Shown here: positions 55,840 through 61,949 of the stretch, one piece after another
Position numbering within the stretch: the first letter of the stretch is position 1
Layout of the letters: the number at the start of each line of letters is the position of its first letter
Assembly (NCBI GenBank): GCA_963719485.1
Contig: OY970387.1
Coordinates: 62,001 to 126,000 of the forward strand
DNA from: Bog-473 sp963719485
Lineage (GTDB): Bacteria; Actinomycetota; Acidimicrobiia; Acidimicrobiales; RAAP-2
DNA length: 64,000 bases
Reading direction: 5' to 3'
Translations under genes and position numbers: made by a program
Notes under the pieces: model-generated
Database searches by the model: none
What the model saw: only the letters and a program-made list of their open reading frames with translations
Told to the model about the DNA's origin: nothing

Positions 55840-56400
55840 TCAGCCGTCGTCGACCTGTTCCCACTCCTGGGGCGGCCCGATGACCGACGCCTCGGGACCG
55901 AAGCGTTCTCGGTAGCCGGTGTGGACGACACGCCACCGCTCAGCCGGCTGCCAGGGCGGCTCAGTGCCGTCGCAGGCGGCGGCGAGCTGCTCGAGACAGA
56001 CGTGCCAGCCGGCGGCATCACGCGCCGACTTGCCATGCTCGGGAAACGTGACGGTGAGGCGCAGAATGCACGCCGACGAAGCCCAATCGGGATCGGGCTC
56101 CAGCTCGAATCGCAGGACGTCGTCGGCCCAGCGGAGCTCCATCAGCGCCGGCGGAACGAACGCGAGCATTTCGCCGTCGAAGGGCTCGCCCTCACCCTGG
56201 CGGAAGGCGAAGTGCAGCGGGGCGCCGTCACGCCGTGCTCCCTCAATGGTCGTCGGGAACCACGCGGCCAGGTCCGCATCCTCGGTGAGGGCACGCCACA
56301 CCTTCGTCTGGGGGTGCGCCAGGTGGCGCTCGTAGCGCACGATCGACACGTCGCCGGCGCGTTCGAGCGTGCCGTACTCGCCGACCGCGCCGCCGCTCAT
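55840..56400 (-). CDS. SRPBCC (AHSA1-like) protein
   Basis: A 186-residue START-fold protein. IVRYERHLAHPQTKVWRALTEDADLAAWFPT is split in the text into ERHLAHPQTKVWRAL and DLAAWFPT, the typical AHSA1 start; LMELRWADDVLRFEL and RLTVTFPEHGKSARDAAGW are the central strands, and GWHVCLEQLAAAC the C-terminal helix. It should bind a hydrophobic ligand. ATG 56400 overlaps the ArsR stop (ATGA), so the regulator and this protein are co-translated, the second such pair in the window. Confidence 0.82.
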   Translation of the reverse strand: MSGGAVGEYGTLERAGDVSIVRYERHLAHPQTKVWRALTEDADLAAWFPTTIEGARRDGAPLHFAFRQGEGEPFDGEMLAFVPPALMELRWADDVLRFELEPDPDWASSACILRLTVTFPEHGKSARDAAGWHVCLEQLAAACDGTEPPWQPAERWRVVHTGYRERFGPEASVIGPPQEWEQVDDG

Positions 56401-56726
56401 GCCCAGGTCTCGTCGTCCGCGCCCTGCATGATCTGGAGGTGGCGCTCGAGGGCGTTCAGGTGGGTGGCCCACTGGCGGCGGTAGGGCGCCAGCCACTCGT
56501 CGACCTCTCGCAGCGGCTCGGGACTGACCCGGTAGATCCGGCGCTGGGCGTCGGTCCGGGCCTCGACCAGGCCGGCCCCCCGCAGGGCCTTGAGGTGCTT
56601 GGAGACCGCGGGCTGGCTCACGGACAGGAGGCGCACGAGGTCGCCCACCGGCCGCTCGGCCTCCACCAGTAGATCGAGGATGCGGCGTCGGCTGTCCTCC
56701 GCCAGGATCTCAAATGTCGTCGTCAC
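56397..56726 (-). CDS. ArsR-family transcriptional regulator
   Basis: A 109-residue winged-helix protein. FEILAEDSRRRILDLLVE is the N-terminal helix pair, LLSVSQPAVSKHLKALRGAG the recognition helix, EARTDAQRRIYRVSPEPL the wing. No metal-binding Cys motif. AGAGGA lies 9 nt before GTG 56726; the ATG at 56750 would add eight residues but sits inside an inverted repeat and has no ribosome-binding site. The repeat GGGTATAT / ATATACCC covers the start region and is probably its own operator. Confidence 0.87.
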   Translation of the reverse strand: MTTTFEILAEDSRRRILDLLVEAERPVGDLVRLLSVSQPAVSKHLKALRGAGLVEARTDAQRRIYRVSPEPLREVDEWLAPYRRQWATHLNALERHLQIMQGADDETWA

Positions 56727-56728
56727 AC

Positions 56729-56756
56729 GGGTATATTCCTCTAAAGGCATATACCC
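56729..56756. promoter_or_regulatory. GGGTATAT-N12-ATATACCC operator
   Basis: Perfect 8-bp arms (56729-56736 and 56749-56756), centres 20 bp apart, i.e. two helical turns, immediately before the ArsR start and covering its ribosome-binding site. TATATTC/TATACC elements also suit a -10 box. A dimeric ArsR repressor would fit this geometry. Confidence 0.65.
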
Positions 56757-56770
56757 TGTCAAGGACCCGA

Positions 56771-57037
56771 TCAGGTGGTCGCGGCTGTTTTCTTGGCAGC
56801 GATCCGACGCAACGGAGGGAGCGTCGGCGGGGGCTGGCGGCGCGGCGGCAGGGTGGCCAGGAGCGACATCGTCGCCTCGGTCACCTGCGTCACGGCGCGC
56901 TCGAACGCCTCCTCGGTCTGGGGCGACGTCGTCTGCACACCGCTGACCTTGCGGACGTACTGACGGGCCGCCGCCTCGATCTCCTCCGGTGTGGCCACGG
57001 GCTCGAGCCCGCGCAGCGTGGTGATGTTGCGGCACAT
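56771..57037 (-). CDS. DUF2277 protein
   Basis: An 88-residue protein beginning MCRNITTLRGLEPVATPEE, the family signature of DUF2277, with AARQYVRKVSGV and FERAVTQVTEATMSLLATL forming two helices. The C-terminus is Pro/Arg/Lys-rich. Function unknown. It starts 9 nt after the end of the GH5 gene and is probably read from the same transcript. Confidence 0.82.
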   Translation of the reverse strand: MCRNITTLRGLEPVATPEEIEAAARQYVRKVSGVQTTSPQTEEAFERAVTQVTEATMSLLATLPPRRQPPPTLPPLRRIAAKKTAATT

Positions 57038-57046
57038 GCCGCCACC

Positions 57047-58753
57047 CTATGCCTGGGTCGCGTGGGCGCAGCTCCCCGGCGTGACCACCACCGTCACGCG
57101 GCGGCCCGACCGGGCGTTGGCCACCATGAGGAGGTCGCTCCCCCGCGGCGACGTCACCCGCGCCCCGCTGGTGCGGGCGCAATAGCCGTGCGGGTAATGC
57201 AGCTGCGTCGGCACGTAGATGAGTGTCGGAGCGTGGATCCGGTGGTTGGGCGCGTAGGCCATGTCGAACTGATCGGTCGACGGCGAGAAGGAGAAGGACA
57301 GTGGTGTGCCGGCGACTGCCTGCGGATAGGAGCGGCTCAACACCCGCGCGGTCGAGCGCAGGTGTCCGTTGGCCATGACGAGCGACTCGGCCGCGCTGCC
57401 CGTGGGATCCGCGTAGTACTTCCAGGCCCAGTAGACCCAACCGACCTGTTGCGCGTCCATGGCGCCCGTGATCGACGCCAGGAGCGCAGGGTCGCTCGAC
57501 GCGCCGAACTCGGTGACGAGCCAGGCCGGCCCCTTCGACTGCACGGCGGACGCCATCTCGGGACGGTCCGACGCCCGCACGCCGAGGGAGTGCCCGTCCT
57601 GGGCCGCGCAGGCCGCGGTATCGGTCGGGTTTCCGGTCACGGGGCTGCGGGCCCCGCAGTAGATGTGCACGTTGTAGACGAGATTGGGCAGGTCCATCGG
57701 GCCGAGATAGGTCGGGAGCCCTCGGCTGGCGTAGTTGTCCGGCTCGTCGAAGATGAGGTGGCGGGGGTCGTTGGCCAAAATGGTCGGCACGACGCCGCGG
57801 GTGGGGTCTTGGGCGGGGCAACGCAGCAATGGCGCGCCGTGGGACGGGGCACCGAGATGGGCCGTGCCCGTGTAGAAACACTCGAGCTGGGAGTCGAAGT
57901 GCTCGTCGCCGATGCGGATCAGGGACGTCGAGAACGGCTCGTTGAACGGGTCGTAGCCGAGGATCCATGGGTTCCCCCTGAAGGCGTGCGCGACTTCGCC
58001 CCAGACCTGGTCGTACTGACCCTGCAGATCACCGCGGACGTTGTTGTCCCAGAAGTGGTGAAACGCGATGCCGGCGGCCTTGGTGGCGTATTCGAGGGAC
58101 CAGCGACCTGGCGGGTCGGTACTCGGCACGCCGTCGGTGCACACGGCCCAGCGCGGGGCGCCCTCGCCCTCGAACATCTGGTTGTACACATCCTGGTGCA
58201 TGTCGAGAATCGTGTAAATGTGGAAACGACCGAGCAGATCGACTGTCCTGGTCAGGCGCGCCACGTAGCGATTGAGCACCGCCTGGTTGAACTGGTGCGG
58301 ATTCGTCGCCTTCCCGTCCTCGCAGATGGCTGGGTCGTTCGCCGGCGCCGTACCTGGTTCGAGCCCGCTCCACGTCATGCCCAGGCGCACCACGTTGAAG
58401 CCGAGCCGCGCCATGAGTGACGCGTCCGCCGCGGAGAAGTTCCACGGCTTCCCCCGGTCCGGATAGAGCTCGTACGGCGCGTTCTTGTAGACGGCGTCGA
58501 CCCCGTGGAAGAAGACGACACGGCCCTCGCTGTCATAGAGGTAGGGCCCTCCCGGTGCGCGGATGCGGCCGGACACAGTGGCGGTACCGCTGTCGCTCGG
58601 CGCCGTGAAGGGCGGTGAGGACATGGAGGGCAGGGCGGTGACGGATGCGGCGGCCGCCCGGGTGGCCGGCCCGACCCCGACCTGGGTGGCCGCGGCTCCG
58701 CCCAGCACGCTGAGCAGGACGGCGAGCAGCGATGATCCGGACCGGCGGCGCAC
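57047..58753 (-). CDS. secreted GH5-family glycosidase, endoglycoceramidase-like
   Basis: A 568-residue exported glycoside hydrolase. After a signal sequence (SSLLAVLLSVLGGAAATQ), a Thr/Ser-rich linker and FFHGVDAVYKNAPYELYPDRG comes a GH5 barrel: FNVVRLGMTWSGLEPG, YTILDMHQDVYNQMFEGEG, acid/base Glu in GYDPFNEPF and nucleophile Glu in WLVTEFGASSD. MHQDVYN and FNEPF are typical of endoglycoceramidase-type GH5 enzymes, which cut glycolipid headgroups. About 110 C-terminal residues form a beta-sandwich. Substrate could also be steryl or other glycolipid. GTG 58753 is taken because the signal peptide begins there; the frame is open further upstream. Confidence 0.85.
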   Translation of the reverse strand: MRRRSGSSLLAVLLSVLGGAAATQVGVGPATRAAAASVTALPSMSSPPFTAPSDSGTATVSGRIRAPGGPYLYDSEGRVVFFHGVDAVYKNAPYELYPDRGKPWNFSAADASLMARLGFNVVRLGMTWSGLEPGTAPANDPAICEDGKATNPHQFNQAVLNRYVARLTRTVDLLGRFHIYTILDMHQDVYNQMFEGEGAPRWAVCTDGVPSTDPPGRWSLEYATKAAGIAFHHFWDNNVRGDLQGQYDQVWGEVAHAFRGNPWILGYDPFNEPFSTSLIRIGDEHFDSQLECFYTGTAHLGAPSHGAPLLRCPAQDPTRGVVPTILANDPRHLIFDEPDNYASRGLPTYLGPMDLPNLVYNVHIYCGARSPVTGNPTDTAACAAQDGHSLGVRASDRPEMASAVQSKGPAWLVTEFGASSDPALLASITGAMDAQQVGWVYWAWKYYADPTGSAAESLVMANGHLRSTARVLSRSYPQAVAGTPLSFSFSPSTDQFDMAYAPNHRIHAPTLIYVPTQLHYPHGYCARTSGARVTSPRGSDLLMVANARSGRRVTVVVTPGSCAHATQA

Positions 58754-59089
58754 GGCCGCCAGTCTGTCCCCAGGTGACTCCCAGGTGGGCGCGCCCCCGG
58801 GCCCACTCCGAGGAGAGAATGGTGCCGAGCTCGGCCTCCTCGGCGTCAACGTCCCCGATGGGACGGACGGCCGAGTATGGCGGACAGTTGATGCCGCTCC
58901 TTGACGACGGCCGACGGCACGTCGACGACCCGTGCGACAGGGCGCGCCGTCCACAGGCTGTCGTCGGCAGCGTCCGCCATGCGCCGCAGTCCTTCGGCCT
59001 CATGCTCGAGGGCGCCTGCCGTCACGACATCCCTGGACAGTCCCGACAAACGGGGAGATGATCGATCTCTCCACGAAAGGAGCACGACC
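58754..59089. other. intergenic region upstream of GH5 gene
   Basis: About 335 bp. No convincing gene; a 44-codon minus-strand frame (58846-58980, MADAADDSLWTARP at its start) has no ribosome-binding site and I do not call it. AAAGGAG at 59076-59082 belongs to the next plus-strand gene. Confidence 0.4.
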
Positions 59090-59416
59090 ATGCCCCAGTA
59101 CGTCATCCTCGCCGACCACTCGGCGGACATCTGCCCCTCTTCGAACGCCAGGAGCCGGGCGCGCGCCATCGAGGGGTTGGGCCAGGGCCTGCCGACCCTC
59201 TCCGCCGACGCGGGCGTCACCTTCCTGACTGGACCGCTCCACCTCGACCCCGGGCACCGCACGGTGTCCGTGGTGGACGCGCCGAACATCGAGGCGGTGA
59301 CCCAGCTCGTCTACGCCACTGGCCTCTCGCAATGGAACACCGTCGAGGTCTGCCCCACGACGCCCGTGGCCGACATGATGGCCAACCTCGACGCCTTCCC
59401 GATCGTCTTCGAGTAG
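59090..59416 (+). CDS. hypothetical protein (108 aa)
   Basis: A 108-residue soluble protein starting MPQYVILADHSADICPSSN. Strand-helix pattern: VILADHSADICP, a helix NARSRARAIEGLGQGL, strands GVTFLTGPLHLDPG and RTVSVVDAPNIEAV, then a helix and TVEVCPTTPVADMMANL. It resembles small ferredoxin-like barrel proteins, but no family is certain. AAAGGAG lies 7 nt before the ATG. It is convergent with the DUF4097 gene and divergent from GH5. Confidence 0.65.
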   Translation: MPQYVILADHSADICPSSNARSRARAIEGLGQGLPTLSADAGVTFLTGPLHLDPGHRTVSVVDAPNIEAVTQLVYATGLSQWNTVEVCPTTPVADMMANLDAFPIVFE

Positions 59417-60292
59417 TCAGGCAACCTGCTCGAGCGCCCTCGCGATCTCGACATTGCCCGAGACGCTGCGGACGCTCAGGTCCACCCGGGTCTTGGGGCG
59501 CTCGCCCCGCGCCGGGGCGTCCTCGAGCGGGATGTCCGAGTGCACGATCCCCGAGAAGGTCTCCACGTCGACGTGGAGGTCCACCCCCTTGACCACACCC
59601 ACAGCGACGTCACCCGACACGGATCTGACGTGCAGGGCGCCCTCGCCCAGGGCAAGGACACGCACGCTCCCGGACACGTTGGCCACCCGGGCTCCGCGGG
59701 CGAGGTCACCCAGGCGGACGTTGCCCGAGGTCGCCTTGACCTCCACCCGATTGGCGGCTGCTCCCACCTCGAGGTCGCCCGAGGCGGTGGCGAACACTGC
59801 CGCGCCGCCGACGCTCGTGCAGCGCAGGTCGCCCGAGGCCGAGGTGGCCCGGATGTCGCCGCCCACCCTGCCCACGGTGATGTCGCCGCTGGCCGTCTTG
59901 GCCGTCACGTCGGCGGCCACGTCGTCGGTCGAGACGTCACCGCTGCTGGTCGTGAAGTCCGCCTCGCCGACGGTCCCGTGGACGTCGATGTCGGCCGAGG
60001 CGGTGACGGCGATGACGTGCGCGCCCGGGGGGACCTCGACGCGCACAGTGACCGCGTTGCGGCGCAGGAAGCGCATGCCGCGGGGGTTCGGGATCTTCAC
60101 GGCCACCGCGTGGCCGCTCCCGGCCGGCCGGCACTCGACGGTGGCGCGCTCGACGAGCTCCTGCCCGTCGGCCGTGTCGGCCTCGAGCGACACGACGGTG
60201 GTCCCCATGTCCCGGGCGGTGATCGTCACCAGCCCCACCTGGTTCTCCACGTAGAGGCGCACGGCCCCTGGTGTGTCGAATGTCTTCTCCAT
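59417..60292 (-). CDS. DUF4097-type beta-helix protein
   Basis: A 291-residue protein with many short repeats of the type ASGDI/TSGNV/VSGSV (for example TTSSGDVSTDDVAADV, KTASGDITVGRVGG, ATASGDLEVGAAAN), one per turn of a right-handed beta-helix, as in the DUF4097 (adhesin-like) family. No signal peptide or membrane helix, so it is cytoplasmic. AAGGGAG lies about 9 nt before the ATG at 60292. It starts 14 nt after the ribbon-helix-helix gene and is co-transcribed with it; its role is unknown. Confidence 0.82.
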   Translation of the reverse strand: MEKTFDTPGAVRLYVENQVGLVTITARDMGTTVVSLEADTADGQELVERATVECRPAGSGHAVAVKIPNPRGMRFLRRNAVTVRVEVPPGAHVIAVTASADIDVHGTVGEADFTTSSGDVSTDDVAADVTAKTASGDITVGRVGGDIRATSASGDLRCTSVGGAAVFATASGDLEVGAAANRVEVKATSGNVRLGDLARGARVANVSGSVRVLALGEGALHVRSVSGDVAVGVVKGVDLHVDVETFSGIVHSDIPLEDAPARGERPKTRVDLSVRSVSGNVEIARALEQVA

Positions 60293-60306
60293 GTTGGATG
60301 CTCCCT

Positions 60307-60756
60307 TCACGTCGTGCCGTAGCCGTGCAGGCGGTTCCCCGCACGGCCGCTTCGGCTGCGGTTGCGCTCGAGCGTGCGTACGATGAAGGTGTTCACCGAG
60401 ACCCCTTCGGCCGCCGCGCTCTGCTCGACGCGGGACTTGAGCCCTTCGCTCACCCGCAGCGTGATGCGCGCCGACAGCTCGTCCCCGTCCCCCGCCGCCG
60501 CCATAGGCCCGGGGTCGTCGTGGACGTACGTCAGGTCGACGTCGTCACCCGCGACCCGGATGTCGACGCGCCCGTCCGGCAGGGTGGCCGTCAGCTCGGC
60601 GGCGGCGTCGGACAGGAGGTCCAGCACGCGCCCCGGCACGGACCGCCCCAGCACGTCGGCGATCCGCTCGGCCACCTCGGCCACCGTGTTGTCGCCGAGC
60701 TCCCCGACGGCGACCACGTCGGAACGCAGCCCTTCGACCACCAGTGACATCTTCAT
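60307..60756 (-). CDS. HicB-like protein with C-terminal ribbon-helix-helix domain
   Basis: A 149-residue protein. The first 95 residues are an alpha/beta domain (VVEGLRSDVVAVGELGD, VDIRVAGDDVDLTYVHDD); residues 95-135 form a ribbon-helix-helix DNA-binding domain (SARITLRVSEGLKSRVEQ and GVSVNTFIVRTLER). Domain order resembles HicB-type regulators, but no HicA toxin is next to it. The ATG at 60756 lies inside the first of three TGACATCA/TGATGTCA sites, so autoregulation is very likely. It heads the pair with DUF4097. Confidence 0.78.
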   Translation of the reverse strand: MKMSLVVEGLRSDVVAVGELGDNTVAEVAERIADVLGRSVPGRVLDLLSDAAAELTATLPDGRVDIRVAGDDVDLTYVHDDPGPMAAAGDGDELSARITLRVSEGLKSRVEQSAAAEGVSVNTFIVRTLERNRSRSGRAGNRLHGYGTT

Positions 60757-60785
60757 GACATCACTCTGACATCACTATGATGTCA
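60756..60785. promoter_or_regulatory. triple TGACATCA operator, 11-bp phased
   Basis: TGACATCA at 60756-60763 and 60767-60774, and the inverse TGATGTCA at 60778-60785. Starts are exactly 11 bp apart, about one helical turn, so all three face the same side of the DNA. TTGACA (60781-60786, minus strand) could be the -35 of the downstream gene and overlaps the third site. This is typical spacing for cooperative ribbon-helix-helix dimers. Confidence 0.7.
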
Positions 60786-60821
60786 AATCAAGACCCTCTG
60801 TTGGAGGGGTGAAACCGCAGG

Positions 60822-61847
60822 TCAGCCCCCCGAGGCGTCCTGCACCTTCGTCTTGCCGGCCGAGATGAAGGGCATCATCGCCCGCAGCTCCTGCCCCACC
60901 GTCTCGATTTGGTGGGCCTGGCCCTCCTTGCGCAGGGCCTCGAAGCGGGGGCGCCCGGCCCGGTTCTCGGCGATCCACTCCTCGGCGAAAGAGCCGTCGC
61001 GGATCTCGCCGAGGATCTTCTGCATCTCGGCCCGGACGGCCTCGTTGATGACCCGCGGCCCCCTGGTCACGTCCCCGTACTCGGCCGTGTCGGAGATGGA
61101 GTAGCGCATGCCGGCGATCCCCTGCTCGTACATCAGGTCCACGATGAGCTTCAGCTCGTGCAGGCACTCGAAGTAGGCCGACTCGGGCTGGTAGCCCGCC
61201 CCCACCAGCGTCTCGAAGCCGGCGGTCACCAACGCCGTCAGCCCGCCGCACAACACCACCTGCTCGCCGAAGAGATCGGTCTCAGTCTCCTCGTCGAACG
61301 TGGTGTCGAGCACACCGGCCCGCGTGGAGCCGATGGCGTGGGCGTAGGACAGCGCCAGCTCCCGCGCCTTCCCGGTGGCGTCCTGGTGCACGGCGATCAG
61401 GGTCGGGACCCCTCCCCCTTCGATGTAGGTACGACGAACAAGGTGGCCGGGCCCCTTGGGCGCGACCATGGTCACGTCGACGCCGGGCGGCGGCACGATC
61501 TGGCCGAAGCGGATGTTGAACCCGTGGGCGAACATCAGGCAGTCGCCATCCTTGAGGTTCGGAGCGACGAATTCGTCATAGGCCGCCTTCTGCTCGGTGT
61601 CGGGCAGCAGCATCATGATCACGTCCGCCTCGGCCGCGGCGTCGCCCAGCGACAGGACGCGCAGCCCTGCCTCCTCCGCCTTGCGCCGGCTCGAGCTTCC
61701 GTCGCGCAGCGCCACCCGGACGTCCACTCCGGACTCCATGAGGTTCTGCGCGTGAGCGTGCCCCTGCGAGCCGTAGCCCAAGATGGCGACCTTCCGCCCG
61801 GCGATCAGCGTGGGGTCGGCATCGGATTCGTAGTACATCGTGGCCAT
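60822..61847 (-). CDS. ilvC: ketol-acid reductoisomerase
   Basis: A 341-residue class I enzyme that isomerises and reduces acetolactate or acetohydroxybutyrate, in Val, Leu and Ile synthesis. NADPH motif AILGYGSQGHAHAQNL (about 28-43), HGFNIRFGQI, APKGPGHLVRR and the metal/substrate residues in DLMYEQGIAGMRYSISDTAEYGD are intact. ATG 61847 (MATMYYESDADP) is the usual start; an in-frame ATG at 61907 (MRRERDD) would add 20 charged residues. ilvBN are not in the window. The upstream region holds two CGTCTCGTTC repeats. Confidence 0.94.
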   Translation of the reverse strand: MATMYYESDADPTLIAGRKVAILGYGSQGHAHAQNLMESGVDVRVALRDGSSSRRKAEEAGLRVLSLGDAAAEADVIMMLLPDTEQKAAYDEFVAPNLKDGDCLMFAHGFNIRFGQIVPPPGVDVTMVAPKGPGHLVRRTYIEGGGVPTLIAVHQDATGKARELALSYAHAIGSTRAGVLDTTFDEETETDLFGEQVVLCGGLTALVTAGFETLVGAGYQPESAYFECLHELKLIVDLMYEQGIAGMRYSISDTAEYGDVTRGPRVINEAVRAEMQKILGEIRDGSFAEEWIAENRAGRPRFEALRKEGQAHQIETVGQELRAMMPFISAGKTKVQDASGG

Positions 61848-61888
61848 GGTTTCGCTCTCTCTCAGCTCTTTCCCTTTGTCCCCGGGAT

Positions 61889-61925
61889 CGTCTCGTTCGC
61901 GGCGCATCCCAGGACCGTCTCGTTC
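61889..61925. repeat. direct repeat CGTCTCGTTC upstream of ilvC
   Basis: CGTCTCGTTC at 61889-61898 and 61916-61925, 27 bp apart, inside a GC-rich stretch flanked by CCCGGG elements. On the minus strand CCCCGGGA and TCCCGGGG can pair across them, so the leader can also fold into a hairpin. Possible regulator site of ilvC; no Leu/Ile/Val-rich leader frame is present. Confidence 0.4.
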
Positions 61926-61949
61926 CCGGGGGATCGGCGGCGTTTCAGC

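Noticed and set aside
53453..56726. SDR-P450-SRPBCC cluster as a biosynthetic gene cluster
   Set aside because: No core synthase, no transporter and the genes are on different strands; coincidental neighbourhood is simpler.
58846..58980. 44-codon minus-strand frame upstream of the GH5 gene
   Set aside because: No ribosome-binding site, no recognisable pattern, and within a region where random frames are common.
60307..60756. HicAB-type toxin-antitoxin system
   Set aside because: No HicA-like small basic toxin next to the regulator; the partner is a DUF4097 protein.
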